A DNA stretch of 64,000 nt from Actinomycetales bacterium (GTDB lineage Bacteria; Actinomycetota; Actinomycetes; S36-B12). The stretch is from NCBI GenBank assembly GCA_016125355.1, contig WGLX01000012.1, forward strand, positions 1-64,000. The letters run 5' to 3'. The notes under the pieces were generated by a model that made no database searches, was not told where the DNA came from, and was given only the letters and a program-made list of their open reading frames with translations. The translations under genes were made by a program, and so were the position numbers. Positions 55,672-64,000 of this stretch are shown piece by piece; the first letter of the stretch is position 1, and each line of letters starts with the position of its first letter.

Positions 55672-57099
55672 TCACTGGGCGCAGAAGTTCTCGTCGCCGG
55701 TGTTGACCTGGGCGGTGTAGTCCTGCGTGAGGTCGTTCAGGACGACCTTCTTCACCGAGGTGAAGTCGCTGCCGACGATCAGGTTCAGGACGGCGCCCTG
55801 CTTCTTCACCTTCTCCTGGACGGCGGCCCCGGCGGCGTAGGAGAGGGTCTTCATCGACTGGTCCCAGCGCGGGTCGTACTGGACGGTGGTGTTCGCGTAG
55901 TCCGTCGTCTGGGCGTTGTCGACCTGCTCCACGACGAAGCCCTCCTTGCGCAGCTGACGGGCGACCTTCTTCGCCAGCTTCGGAGTCGGCGTGCCGTTGA
56001 GGACGTTCACGCGGATGCTCTCCGGCTTGGTGCGCAGCAGCGGTGCCTGCTCACCCGTCGAGGAGTCCTTGGGCGGCCATGAGGTGTCGTTCTTCATGGC
56101 GTCCCAGAGCGGCTGCGCCTTCTTCGCGTTGACGCTCACCGTGGCTCCGTCGCCGTTCGGCGTCCAGGGCATCGTCGTGAAGGTGACGTTGGACGGCTTG
56201 AGGTCCTTCAGGCTGAGTGCGAGGTCCTTCAGGTTGTTGACGTCCGCGAGCTGCGGATCGGCGGTGAGCGACTCCGTGGCGGCGTTCAGCAGGTCGAGCA
56301 GCGCCGCCGGGTTGAGCAGGGTTCCACTGGAGAGCACCTTGCGCATGAGCGAGGAGAGGAAGGCCTGCTGGCGGCGGATGCGCGAGGTGTCCGATCCGTC
56401 CGAGATCCCGTGGCGGATGCGAACGAACGCGAGGGCCTCGGCACCCTTGACGACGTGCTTGCCGGCGCTGAGCTTCAGCCCGCTGAGCGGGTCGTCGACC
56501 GGCTTGGCGAGGCAGATCTCCACGCCGCCGACCGCGTCCACCATGCGCTTGAAGCCGCCGAAGTCGACGAGCATGAAGTTGCTCGTCTTCAGGCCGGTCA
56601 GCTCGTTGATCGCCTTCAGCGTGCAGCCAGGGCCGCCGAGCTCGATGGCCTGATTGAAGCGGCCCTGGTAGCCGCCCACCTTCTTGCCGTCCTTCTTGCA
56701 CGTGGGGAGGGTGATGACGGTGTCGCGCGGGATGCTCACGCCGAGCGCGGACTTCCGATCGCCGCTGATGTGCAGCACGATCGTGGTGTCGGACCGGGCG
56801 CCGCCGATCTTCGAGGCGCTGCCGAAGCCGCCGTTGCCCTTGCCCTCGCGGGTGTCGCTGCCCATGAGGACGATCGTGAGCGGCTCGTAGGTGCCGGTCT
56901 CCTCGTTGACCACGTTGACCGGCGCGCCGCTCGCGGCGACGGTGACGTTGTCGCTCACGTCGACGGCAGTGATGTTGCCCGAGAGCTGGTTCATCACGAC
57001 GCTGATGCCGGCACCGGCGACGGTGGCGATGAGGACGAGGGCTGAGACGACGGCGAGCAGTGCGCGGCCGATGCGGCGGCCGGTTCCCGCTGAGCTCAT
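55672..57099 (-). CDS. LytR-CpsA-Psr (LCP) family cell-wall glycopolymer ligase
   Basis: Transfers lipid-linked glycopolymers to peptidoglycan outside the membrane. 475 residues: cytoplasmic start (~1-10), one membrane helix (~13-35), LCP domain (~65-300: IVLMGSDTRE, RSDTTIVLHISGDRKS, GVSIPRDTVI, VRIRHGISDGSDTSRIRRQQ) and a C-terminal LytR_C domain (~365-465: IRVNVLNGTPTPKLAKKVAR). The key Arg and Asp residues are present. The ATG at 57099 has GAGGGAT ~8 nt upstream and TACCAT (minus strand, 57156-57151) as a possible -10. It closes the glycan cluster functionally. Confidence 0.92.
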   Translation of the reverse strand: MSSAGTGRRIGRALLAVVSALVLIATVAGAGISVVMNQLSGNITAVDVSDNVTVAASGAPVNVVNEETGTYEPLTIVLMGSDTREGKGNGGFGSASKIGGARSDTTIVLHISGDRKSALGVSIPRDTVITLPTCKKDGKKVGGYQGRFNQAIELGGPGCTLKAINELTGLKTSNFMLVDFGGFKRMVDAVGGVEICLAKPVDDPLSGLKLSAGKHVVKGAEALAFVRIRHGISDGSDTSRIRRQQAFLSSLMRKVLSSGTLLNPAALLDLLNAATESLTADPQLADVNNLKDLALSLKDLKPSNVTFTTMPWTPNGDGATVSVNAKKAQPLWDAMKNDTSWPPKDSSTGEQAPLLRTKPESIRVNVLNGTPTPKLAKKVARQLRKEGFVVEQVDNAQTTDYANTTVQYDPRWDQSMKTLSYAAGAAVQEKVKKQGAVLNLIVGSDFTSVKKVVLNDLTQDYTAQVNTGDENFCAQ

Positions 57100-57440
57100 G
57101 CTGATATCCCTCGGTTCACGCGGCGTTCCTCGGTCGCTCACCGCTGGGACATGGTAAGCGGAATGCCGGGCTGCTCCGAATCGACGCACCACGGGCGACC
57201 GAGGTTCCCTGCCCCGCCACCGGCCGACCGGTCGTGGGCGCGGCGGTCACCGGCGCGTCGCGCTCGATCCGGCGGGCTGGCTGGCACCGTGGGTGGTGGC
57301 GGATGTCACGCAGCATGTGATCAAAGTGACACGCGTGGTCTGTGTGGCTGGAGTTAATAGAGGCGATGTGGCACCGTGGAGCCTGGACCCGGCCGGCCGG
57401 ACGGGTCCCGGTCAGCAGCGTGCGTGGCACTAGGAGGGGC
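57100..57440. other. 341-bp spacer between LCP and SpoIID-like genes
   Basis: The left part holds the LCP leader and its probable -10. The middle (57180-57300) shows nothing I can assign. The right part has the partly symmetric GTCACGCAGCATGTGATC and AT-richer AGTTAATAG near 57353, which may belong to the promoter of the SpoIID-like gene. If the ATG at 57366 is the real start, the last 75 nt are coding. Confidence 0.5.
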
Positions 57441-59165
57441 GTGACGCGTCGTCATCGCGTGGGCGTGCTGGTCCTCGCCGCCGCTGTGGTGGGCGCCGGG
57501 ATCGCGCTGCCGGTCGTGCCGATCGGCACCTCCGGGACCGGGAGCGCGCCCGGTGCCGCCGTGGCTGCCCCCGCTGACGACCCGGTGATCCCCCCGGAGT
57601 TCGTCCTGCGCGGCGCGGGCTGGGGCCACGGGGTCGGCATGCCGCAGTGGGGCGCCTTCGGCATGGCGCAGGCCGGCTACGACGCGGCGAGCATCGTCAC
57701 CTACTACTACCAGGGCACCACCGTCGCTCCCATGCAGGACGACATGGACATCCGCGTCAACCTGCTCTACCAGACGGGCACCGCGTGGATGCGTTCTGAG
57801 CCGCTCGAGGACGGGGGAGGGGCCATCGAGGTGACGGTCGGGCCCAACGTGGTCGTGGGCGGGCCGGCTGACGAGTTCCGGTTCACGGTGCGCGATGCCG
57901 GTGTCGGCGTCGAGCGGAGGGCTGGCGGACAGGTCGCGGACCTGGGTTCCGCGGCCACCGTGACGGTCCGCTGGGCCGGGACCAGGACACCCGGGTCTGC
58001 CGCCGGTGGCGCCACGCTGCTCAACGTGGCGGGGTCCAGTGCCGGCCTGGGCTCGAGCGGGCACCGCTACCGGTACGGCAGTGTCGACATCAGCACGGTG
58101 TCCACCAAGAAGGGCGTCCGGCTCAACGTCGTCAACTCCGTCCGGCTGCATGACGAGTACCTCTACGGCATCGCCGAGGTGTCGAGCTCATGGCCGGATG
58201 CAGCCCTGCAGGCGCAGGCGCTGGCGGCGCGCACCTATGCGCTGAGCAAGGTTGCCGGCGCTCCTCGCACGGCGTGCGCCTGCCACGTCGATGACGGTGG
58301 CGGCCCGTACTACGACCAGACGTTCACCGGATGGGGCAAGGCAAGCGCGGCCAGGGGCGAGCGGTGGCTCGCTGCAGTGAATGCCACCATGGCGTCGGAG
58401 AACGCCGGCCTGGCGATCCTCTACAACGGCCAGCCGATCCGCGCCTTCTACTCCTCCTCCAGCGGTGGGGCCACCCAGTCCTCGCAGGATGTGTGGGGCG
58501 GCGCCCTTCCCTACGCCGTGTCGGTCGCCGACCCCTGGAGCCTCGTGCCGGAGAACCCCAATCACGCCTGGGCCGTCACCGTCTCCCAGCAGCGCATGGC
58601 GCAGGCGTTCGGAGTGCCGGTCGTCATGAACCTCGCCGTGGCGGAGCGCTACAGCTCGGGGGCCGCGAAGACGATGGCCGCGGTGGCGGGAGACGGTACG
58701 ACCGTCACGATGGCCGGCCCCAAGTTCCAGTCGATCTTCGGCCTCAAGTCGCGGCACCTCACCGCGATCGAGTACGCGGGGGCGCCCCCCGCGCCGCCGG
58801 CCCCAGCGCCACCTGCGACAACCGCGCCACCGGCCCCGGCGCCGCCCGCCGCGCCCCCCGGGCCGACCGTGAAGCAGCGGACCGTCTCGCTTCTGACACC
58901 GACGGCCGTCGAGGTCCGGAAGGGCGGCCGCTACAAGGTCGTCGGCGTCGTCCGCCCGGCGAAGGCGAAGCTCAAGGCGTGGCGGCAGCAGCTCGTGGGC
59001 GGCGAGTGGGTCACGGTGGCCAAGGACCGCACCAATCCGAAGGGGCGCTACCGCTTCGTCGTGCGGAAGACCAAGGCGAACACGGCGGGCACCTACCGTG
59101 TGCTCGTCGTGCGCAAGAAGGCCGTGGTCGGCGTGAGCCCGGAGTTCACCGTCGCCGTCAGGTAG
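57441..59165 (+). CDS. SpoIID/LytB-domain secreted protein
   Basis: 574 residues. Signal-like segment (~4-28, VGVLVLAAAVVGAGIALPVV), an N-terminal region (~45-240: FVLRGAGWGHGVGMPQWGAF), the SpoIID core (LYGIAEVSSSWPDAALQAQA, LAARTYALSK, FYSSSSGGATQSSQDVWGG) and a Pro/Ala-rich linker (~450-475) before a C-terminal ~95-residue beta-rich Lys/Arg-rich domain. Related proteins cleave denuded glycan strands in peptidoglycan. The GTG at 57441 has AGGAGG 3 nt upstream and gives a sensible signal peptide; ATG 57366 is an alternative. Overlaps the convergent gene by 8 nt. Confidence 0.83.
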   Translation: MTRRHRVGVLVLAAAVVGAGIALPVVPIGTSGTGSAPGAAVAAPADDPVIPPEFVLRGAGWGHGVGMPQWGAFGMAQAGYDAASIVTYYYQGTTVAPMQDDMDIRVNLLYQTGTAWMRSEPLEDGGGAIEVTVGPNVVVGGPADEFRFTVRDAGVGVERRAGGQVADLGSAATVTVRWAGTRTPGSAAGGATLLNVAGSSAGLGSSGHRYRYGSVDISTVSTKKGVRLNVVNSVRLHDEYLYGIAEVSSSWPDAALQAQALAARTYALSKVAGAPRTACACHVDDGGGPYYDQTFTGWGKASAARGERWLAAVNATMASENAGLAILYNGQPIRAFYSSSSGGATQSSQDVWGGALPYAVSVADPWSLVPENPNHAWAVTVSQQRMAQAFGVPVVMNLAVAERYSSGAAKTMAAVAGDGTTVTMAGPKFQSIFGLKSRHLTAIEYAGAPPAPPAPAPPATTAPPAPAPPAAPPGPTVKQRTVSLLTPTAVEVRKGGRYKVVGVVRPAKAKLKAWRQQLVGGEWVTVAKDRTNPKGRYRFVVRKTKANTAGTYRVLVVRKKAVVGVSPEFTVAVR

Positions 59166-59886
59166 GTGAGGCCACCGCGTGCGCCGTGACGCGCTCCTGG
59201 TCGGCGACGACCGCCCCGTCCCCGGCCACGAGGACGACCGAGGCACGGCACGCGAGGGGGACGGCGAGACATGCCAGCCATGCGTCGGCGGAATCGGTCT
59301 GCTGGTCGACCAGGAGACGCCCGCCTGCCGCGAGCCCCCACGCCTGCCCGAGGTCGGCCGCACGCTGGAACAACGCGGCGTGGTCGAGGACCCTGCCCCC
59401 CACGGCGAGTGCCACGGAGTCGGGGCAGGGCGGCTCGAAGAGGTAGGCGTCGGGCTGCTGGCGCACGGCAAGCGTCACGTCGAATGCGCCCGGAGGCAGC
59501 TCGCCCGTCAGGGGGAGGCCGAACGGGTGCAGCGAGACCACGCCGATCTCCCCGAGGCCCGCGCTCGCAAGGTCGACCGCCTGTCGGGGTCCGGAGATGA
59601 TGACGTCGGCTTCCACGGCGTCGGGGAGCACCAGGCAGCCAGCCGTCCACGCGCCGGCGAGCCATGCCGTTCGCTGCCAGTGGAGGGGCACGTGCAGGCC
59701 GACCGTGCTGCCCGGCTCGAGGTCGAATTCTTCCCGGAGGGCGTTGCCGATCTTCGCGGCGGCATTCGCCAGGGTGATCGCGGACAGCTCCGTGCGCTCA
59801 CCCGCTGCGGCATCGACGTAGGTGACGAGCGGCGCGCCCGCGTCGGAGCGCGCGCGCTGCTGCAAGGAGGTCCAGACGTCGAGCAC
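59158..59886 (-). CDS. TIGR03089-type AMP-binding-like protein
   Basis: 242 residues matching the first part of AMP-forming acyl-CoA ligases (LANAAAKIGNALREEFDLEP, STVGLHVPLHWQRTAWLAGA), but far too short and without the P-loop and C-terminal lid. This fits the uncharacterised TIGR03089 family found beside LCP genes in actinobacteria (recalled as Rv3268 in M. tuberculosis). The GTG at 59886 is chosen because TAGCGT ends 7 nt upstream; a GTG at 59895 would overlap that element. Confidence 0.78.
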   Translation of the reverse strand: MLDVWTSLQQRARSDAGAPLVTYVDAAAGERTELSAITLANAAAKIGNALREEFDLEPGSTVGLHVPLHWQRTAWLAGAWTAGCLVLPDAVEADVIISGPRQAVDLASAGLGEIGVVSLHPFGLPLTGELPPGAFDVTLAVRQQPDAYLFEPPCPDSVALAVGGRVLDHAALFQRAADLGQAWGLAAGGRLLVDQQTDSADAWLACLAVPLACRASVVLVAGDGAVVADQERVTAHAVASPT

Positions 59887-59893
59887 GGCTGGC

Positions 59894-59899
59894 ACGCTA
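59894..59899 (-). promoter_or_regulatory. -10 element TAGCGT of the TIGR03089-type gene
   Basis: Minus-strand hexamer with 7 nt to the GTG at 59886; it decides between two candidate starts. Confidence 0.5.
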
Positions 59900-59935
59900 C
59901 CGCGCCGGGGAATTGGCGTGTGGCACGCTTGCCGG

Positions 59936-61012
59936 GTGACTGAAGCCGTCCTTCTCGTCGGGGGTCAGGGCACCCGGCTCCGCCCGCTCACCATCAACAC
60001 GCCGAAGCCGATGCTCCCGGTCGCGGGCGTGCCGTTCACGGTGCACCAGATCACCCGCGCCCGTGATGCCGGCGTGACCCGGATCGTGCTGGCGACCTCC
60101 TACAAGGCCGAGGTGTTCCGCGCGTTCATCGACGACGCCGATCTCGGTATCGAGGTCGTCATCGCGACGGAGGAGGAGCCGCTCGGCACCGGCGGCGCCA
60201 TCCGTCACGCCCTGCCCCACCTGACCAGCGGGCCCGACGACCCGGTCCTGATCTTCAACGGCGACGTCCTGAGCGGCGTCGACATCGCCGGGCTCGTGCA
60301 GCACCACCGCGACACCGCGAGCGACGTCACGCTGTACCTGACGCCTGTCGAGGATCCGCGGGCCTACGGGCTGGTGCCGACCGACCATGACGGCCGCGTG
60401 ACCGCCTTCCTCGAGAAGCCCAAGACGGAGGAGGAGATCGTCACCAACAACATCAACGCCGGCTGCTACGTGTTCCGCAAGAGCGTGATCGACAGCATCC
60501 CGGCGGGACGACCGGTGTCCGTCGAGCGCGAGACGTTCCCGGGGCTGCTGGCCTCGGGCGCGCTGGTCACCGGAGTGGTCGACAAGGGCTACTGGCTGGA
60601 CCTCGGCACGCCGCTGTCGTTCGTCCGTGGCTCGTGCGACCTCGTGCTGGGGGCGGCCCCATCGCCTGCCGTGCCCACGACGGGCGACTACCTACAGCTC
60701 GCGGACGCGCAGGTGGCCGGCGATGCGCAGGTGCACGGCGGCACCGTCATCGGGAGGGGAGCGGTGGTCGGCTCCGGTGCGATCGTCAACGGTGCGGTCG
60801 TCTTCGACGGCGCCGAGATCGCCGAGGGGGCGCACGTCATCAACAGCATCGTGGGTGCGGGCGCGGTCGTGGGCGCCGGGACGGTGCTCAAGGGCGCCGT
60901 CATTGGGGACGGGGCCGTGGTCGGTCGGGGCAATGAACTGCTCGACGGCGTGCGCGTCTGGCCCGGTGCGGACCTCGGCGATGGCACCGTCCGGTTCTCC
61001 AGCGACGCCTGA
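59936..61012 (+). CDS. manB: mannose-1-phosphate guanylyltransferase / NDP-sugar pyrophosphorylase
   Basis: Makes GDP-mannose (or another NDP-sugar) for glycan synthesis. 358 residues: nucleotidyltransferase domain (~1-235: AVLLVGGQGTRLRPLTINTP, FNGDVLSGVD, FLEKPK) and a left-handed beta-helix of hexapeptide repeats (~255-345). Corresponds by position to M. tuberculosis Rv3264c (recalled). The GTG at 59936 has CACGCT 6 nt upstream as a weak leaderless -10. The end overlaps the glycosylase gene by 32 nt. Confidence 0.9.
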   Translation: MTEAVLLVGGQGTRLRPLTINTPKPMLPVAGVPFTVHQITRARDAGVTRIVLATSYKAEVFRAFIDDADLGIEVVIATEEEPLGTGGAIRHALPHLTSGPDDPVLIFNGDVLSGVDIAGLVQHHRDTASDVTLYLTPVEDPRAYGLVPTDHDGRVTAFLEKPKTEEEIVTNNINAGCYVFRKSVIDSIPAGRPVSVERETFPGLLASGALVTGVVDKGYWLDLGTPLSFVRGSCDLVLGAAPSPAVPTTGDYLQLADAQVAGDAQVHGGTVIGRGAVVGSGAIVNGAVVFDGAEIAEGAHVINSIVGAGAVVGAGTVLKGAVIGDGAVVGRGNELLDGVRVWPGADLGDGTVRFSSDA

Positions 61013-61925
61013 CGCGCAGGCGCGGCTCCTGGCGCCGTACCCGGTCGACCTGCGGGCGGTGCTGGGGCCGTTCCTGCGTGGTGGAGCCGATCCGGCGTCG
61101 CTGTTCGGCGCCGACGGGAGTGCGTGGCGCGCGAGCCGCACCCCCGAGGGACCGGGCTCGCTGAGGCTGTCGACGGACGGCGACGTGGTGGACGCCCGGG
61201 CCTGGGGGCCGGGCGCGGGCTGGCTCATTGCGTCGGTGCCGGGGCTGCTCGGCTTCGATGACGACGCGGATGGATTCGCGGCGGATGCGCTGCCGGACCA
61301 CCTCGCGGACGCCTGGCGGCGGCTCGGGCGCCGGTGGCGGGTGCCGCGCAGCGGGCTGATCGTTGAGGCCCTGGTCGCGGCGGTCCTGGAGCAGAAGATC
61401 ACGGGCGTGCAGGCGCGTCGCGCGTGGCGTGCACTCCTCGACGAACTCGGCACCCCAGCGCCGGGCCCGACGCCGCGGCCCATGCGGGTGCTGCCGGATC
61501 CGGTGCGGATTCGGCAGGTGCCGTCGTGGCAGTGGCATCGATGGGGTGTCGCTCCGCGGCAGTCGGCCACGATCATGGGGGCGCTCGCGGTCTGCGGGCG
61601 GTTGGAGGAGTGCGTCCGCCTTCCGCACGAGGAGGCGCGCAGGCGGCTGGTGTCGATCGATGGCATTGGCGGGTGGACAGCTGCCGAGGTGGGGCAGCGG
61701 GCCCTGGGTGATGCCGACGCCGTCTCGTTCGGCGACTTCCATCTCGCCCATCACGTCGTCTACGCGTTCACCGGCGAGCAGGACGGCACGGATGAGCGGG
61801 TGGCGCAGGTGCTGGAGCCCTTCATCGGCCACCGGCACCGGGTGCAGCGTCTGGTCGAGATGGCCGGGATCGCCCGACCGGCGCGGGGCCCACGGCTGAC
61901 CATCGCCGACCACCGCCGCCACTGA
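60981..61925 (+). CDS. DNA-3-methyladenine glycosylase II-like (HhH-GPD) protein
   Basis: Base-excision repair of alkylated purines. 314 residues. The C-terminal HhH-GPD region reads LVSIDGIGGWTAAEVGQRAL (hairpin-helix-hairpin) and VSFGDFHLAHH with the catalytic Asp. Upstream LIVEALVAAVLEQKITGVQA is the conserved AlkA-like helix. The ATG at 60981 is inside manB in another frame; a start further downstream cannot be excluded. Its TGA stop is followed by CCCC and the third palindromic unit. Confidence 0.85.
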   Translation: MAPSGSPATPDAQARLLAPYPVDLRAVLGPFLRGGADPASLFGADGSAWRASRTPEGPGSLRLSTDGDVVDARAWGPGAGWLIASVPGLLGFDDDADGFAADALPDHLADAWRRLGRRWRVPRSGLIVEALVAAVLEQKITGVQARRAWRALLDELGTPAPGPTPRPMRVLPDPVRIRQVPSWQWHRWGVAPRQSATIMGALAVCGRLEECVRLPHEEARRRLVSIDGIGGWTAAEVGQRALGDADAVSFGDFHLAHHVVYAFTGEQDGTDERVAQVLEPFIGHRHRVQRLVEMAGIARPARGPRLTIADHRRH

Positions 61926-61936
61926 CCCCCGCCCCA

Positions 61937-62120
61937 CCCACGAGTTGAACCGCTTCCCGGCTCAAATCTGCAGATTTGAGCCGGTTCCGCGGGGATTCTG
62001 CGGATTTCGTCCGCTCCCCACGTCAACGACCGCAGCCCCGACCCGAGCGGTTCAATTCCGCGGAATTCGTGGGAAAGCGGTCCGATTCTGCAGATTTGAG
62101 CCGGGAAGCGGTTCAACTCG
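61937..62120. repeat. gene-end palindromic units, copies 3 and 4, with diverged units between
   Basis: Copy 3 (61937-61988, plus orientation) matches copy 1 at 51 of 52 and holds the perfect 28-bp palindrome (61957-61984). Copy 4 (62120-62087, minus orientation) matches its first 34 nt (unit positions 5-38) exactly. Between them are two diverged relatives: TTCTGCGGATTTCG near 61996, and 62046-62071, where AGCGGTTCAA and CGTGGG flank a different palindrome (TTCCGCGGAA). Copy 3 starts 11 nt after the glycosylase stop; copy 4 starts 8 nt after the fbiB stop. Confidence 0.9.
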
Positions 62121-62128
62121 CCAGGGGG

Positions 62129-63475
62129 CTAGCGCCAGGTCAGTGGTGGGGTTCGCGGGGGTCGCGGATCGGGGAGTCGGACGGGCCGACCCACGGCCAC
62201 CGCGCCGAGCGGGACCCAGGAGTCCGGCAGGTCGAGTTCCGCGCGGACGGTCTCGGGGGCGAACACCGTCGACGAGATCCACGCCGAGCCCCAGCCCTCA
62301 GCCGCGAGTGCCACCAGCAGGTTCTCCACCCCCGCACCACCGGCGACGACGAACAGGTCCCGTTCGAAGCCGCGCCGGCGCTCGTCGGGGTAGGCATGCG
62401 CGGCGTTCACGAGGTCGACGAACGCGAGGACGACGACGGGCGCCTGCCGCAGGATGTCCCCGCGTCGCACCCGCCTTGCGATCGCCTCGTCGTCGAAACC
62501 ATCGATACCCCGAAGGTCCTCGATCCACCGCTCGCGCATCGCGTCGAGCAGCCGGTCGCGTGCCGGTCCCGGTCGCATGGCGATGAACCGCAGCGGCTCG
62601 CTGTGGTGCGGTGCCGGAGCCGTCACCGCAGCCGCGACCGCGGCCTCGATGGCGGCATCCGGCACCGGCTCGTCGGTGAACGCCCGTACGGTGCGCCGTC
62701 CGGTCACGGCGCTGCGACGACCCTCCGCCAGCGCCTCCGCGGTCCCGAGCGTGAAGAGGTCCTCGTCGAGCGGACGGACCAGCGCTGCCGCCCCCTGGGC
62801 CTCGGCACGGACGCGGTACGCCAGCCCGCGGACGACGGCGACCGGGCAAGCGCCCAGCTTCGGCCGTACCAACTCGCTGGCCGCGGCGACCTCGTCGGCG
62901 AGGGCGACGACCGTCATCTCCAGCGTGCGTCCGTGCGCGTCGACCTGCCCCGTGAGGTCCGCGAGCACCTCGAACCCCGCGGCCCCGATCGCGGCGTCCG
63001 TCAGGCCCATCCGCCATGGCCGCCCCATGGTGTCGGTGACGAGAACGCCGACGTCGACGCCGAGCACCTCCCGGATCCGTCGACGCAACCGGTCGGCCGA
63101 TGCGTCCGGGTCCACCGGCAGCAGGGCGACGTGGCCGTCTTCGACGTTGCTGGCATCGACGCCGGCAGCCGCCATCACCAGCCCGTGCCGGGTCTGCACG
63201 ATCTGCAGCGTGCCGCGCGGCGTGACCCGCCGAGCCACCACACGGACGGACTCCGCGTCGATCGCGTCGTCGCGGGTGATGCCGGGCTGCACCCGGCCCT
63301 CCGACTTGCTGACCACCTTGCTGGTGACGACGACGACATCACCGTCGCGCAGTCCGGTCGTCCCGTCGGGGAATCGCAGGCCACGTGCGGGTTCGGCCAT
63401 CAGGTCCACGAGGTCGTCGCCCGCGCGGACCTCGCCGATCCCCGGAACGGCGACGATCTGCAGGGACTCCGTCAC
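62129..63475 (-). CDS. fbiB: F420:gamma-glutamyl ligase / dehydro-F420-0 reductase fusion
   Basis: Completes coenzyme F420. 448 residues: N-terminal CofE ligase domain (~1-245: [40 protein letters not shown]) that adds glutamates, and a C-terminal FMN-binding nitroreductase-like domain (~250-440: [40 protein letters not shown]) that reduces the dehydro precursor. Length equals the M. tuberculosis fusion protein (recalled 448). GTG start overlaps the fbiA stop (GTGA). Confidence 0.94.
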   Translation of the reverse strand: MTESLQIVAVPGIGEVRAGDDLVDLMAEPARGLRFPDGTTGLRDGDVVVVTSKVVSKSEGRVQPGITRDDAIDAESVRVVARRVTPRGTLQIVQTRHGLVMAAAGVDASNVEDGHVALLPVDPDASADRLRRRIREVLGVDVGVLVTDTMGRPWRMGLTDAAIGAAGFEVLADLTGQVDAHGRTLEMTVVALADEVAAASELVRPKLGACPVAVVRGLAYRVRAEAQGAAALVRPLDEDLFTLGTAEALAEGRRSAVTGRRTVRAFTDEPVPDAAIEAAVAAAVTAPAPHHSEPLRFIAMRPGPARDRLLDAMRERWIEDLRGIDGFDDEAIARRVRRGDILRQAPVVVLAFVDLVNAAHAYPDERRRGFERDLFVVAGGAGVENLLVALAAEGWGSAWISSTVFAPETVRAELDLPDSWVPLGAVAVGRPVRLPDPRPPRTPPLTWR

Positions 63476-64000
63476 GCGGACGCGTCCGAGATGCCCACGA
63501 GCCGCAGCGCCTCGGCGGCGATGCGCGCGGTCTCCTCGACGCTCGTCATGAGCGTCGGCGTGGCGGCGGTCCGGATGCCGACCGCCGTCAGGCGCTCGAC
63601 CGCGTCCGCATCCGCCGTGTCCACCAGCCAGGCGTCGATGAGGCCCCCCGACGAGCGTGCCCCGTAGTGCCTGCCCACAGCCTCGGCCGAGGTCTCGACG
63701 CCGATGGCCGCGAGGCAGGCATCGGCCATGCCCCGGACGGGAGCGCCGCCGACGATCGGCGACACCCCGACCACGGGAGCCGTGGTCCCGCGGAGCGCGT
63801 CGGCGATCCCGGGGACCTGCAGGATCGTGCCGATCGACACGACCGGGTTGCTGGGCGGAAGCACGACGACATCGGCTGTCGCGATCGCCTGCAGCACACC
63901 GGGCGCCGGGGTCGACGAATCGACGCCGACGAGCACGAACTCGTGGGCTGGCGGCTTGGCGTGATGGCGGATCCACCACTCCTGGAAGTGGATCGCGACG
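63472..64000 (-). CDS. fbiA: 2-phospho-L-lactate/phosphoenolpyruvate transferase, 3' part (window edge)
   Basis: CofD-family enzyme joining the phospho-acid to Fo to give (dehydro-)F420-0. About 175 C-terminal residues are visible, with the frame open to the window edge. [10 protein letters not shown] at the edge, [20 protein letters not shown] (GDP/phosphate site) and [17 protein letters not shown] are CofD signatures. An in-frame GTG at 63936 is internal, not the start, because conserved sequence runs on upstream. Coupled to fbiB by a 4-nt overlap. Confidence 0.93.
   Translation of the reverse strand, partial: VAIHFQEWWIRHHAKPPAHEFVLVGVDSSTPAPGVLQAIATADVVVLPPSNPVVSIGTILQVPGIADALRGTTAPVVGVSPIVGGAPVRGMADACLAAIGVETSAEAVGRHYGARSSGGLIDAWLVDTADADAVERLTAVGIRTAATPTLMTSVEETARIAAEALRLVGISDASA

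Overview
This 64-kb window is chromosomal DNA from a high-GC Gram-positive bacterium (phylum Actinomycetota). The evidence is very GC-rich codon usage, frequent GTG/TTG starts, many leaderless promoters (a TANNNT hexamer 6-8 nt before the start codon), coenzyme F420 genes (fbiA/fbiB), a split acyl-CoA carboxylase with an epsilon subunit, and LytR-CpsA-Psr and SpoIID-like envelope proteins. From memory, the gene content closely follows the Mycobacterium tuberculosis block from about Rv3261 (fbiA) to Rv3339c (icd1), but no mycolate-type genes are seen, so this is another actinobacterial lineage. Genus and family cannot be fixed from the sequence alone. No rRNA, tRNA, CRISPR array, transposase, integrase or phage gene was seen. 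Coding density is very high.

Layout. 1-8 kb: the end of NADP-isocitrate dehydrogenase, an isochorismatase-like hydrolase, a CBS-domain membrane protein, trpS coupled to a 2H phosphoesterase, a secreted D,D-carboxypeptidase, succinate-semialdehyde dehydrogenase and a DUF1992 protein. 8-17.6 kb: a cytochrome P450, the sdhCDAB operon, a B12-dependent acyl-CoA mutase large subunit, an IclR regulator, and a divergent E1alpha-E1beta-lipoyl-protein operon. 17.7-34.2 kb: a nucleoside salvage region with nucleoside hydrolase, a BMP lipoprotein and its ABC importer, cytidine deaminase, adenosine deaminase, deoxyribose-phosphate aldolase with two aldehyde dehydrogenases, a phosphosugar mutase and purine nucleoside phosphorylase. 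Together these can import nucleosides, deaminate them, split off the base, and burn the pentose to glyceraldehyde-3-phosphate and acetate. 34-41.4 kb: an LpdA-type flavoprotein, then the acyl-CoA carboxylase set (biotinylated alpha, Maf, epsilon, beta) facing biotin ligase. 41.4-49.4 kb: a PH-domain protein, GtrA, purK-purE, OsmC, UDP-glucose dehydrogenase, a FadE25-like acyl-CoA dehydrogenase and an M23 peptidase. 49.4-61 kb: a surface-glycan cluster with three GT2 enzymes, a CgeB-like transferase, a nucleotidyltransferase, a CDP-alcohol phosphotransferase, LCP, a SpoIID-like protein and mannose-1-phosphate guanylyltransferase. 61-64 kb: an AlkA-like DNA glycosylase, then fbiB and the 3' part of fbiA.

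The most unusual signal is non-coding. A ~52-nt unit with a 28-bp palindrome occurs at both ends of the gap between convergent genes at 41.9-42.5 kb and again at 61.9-62.1 kb. Each unit starts a few bases after a stop codon and points away from the gene it follows. A second design, a perfect 28-bp inverted repeat that also touches both flanking stop codons, lies at 26.1 kb, and a related hairpin lies at 0.93 kb. The window also holds face-to-face promoters whose -10 hexamers overlap or abut (accD/birA, ugd/fadE25).
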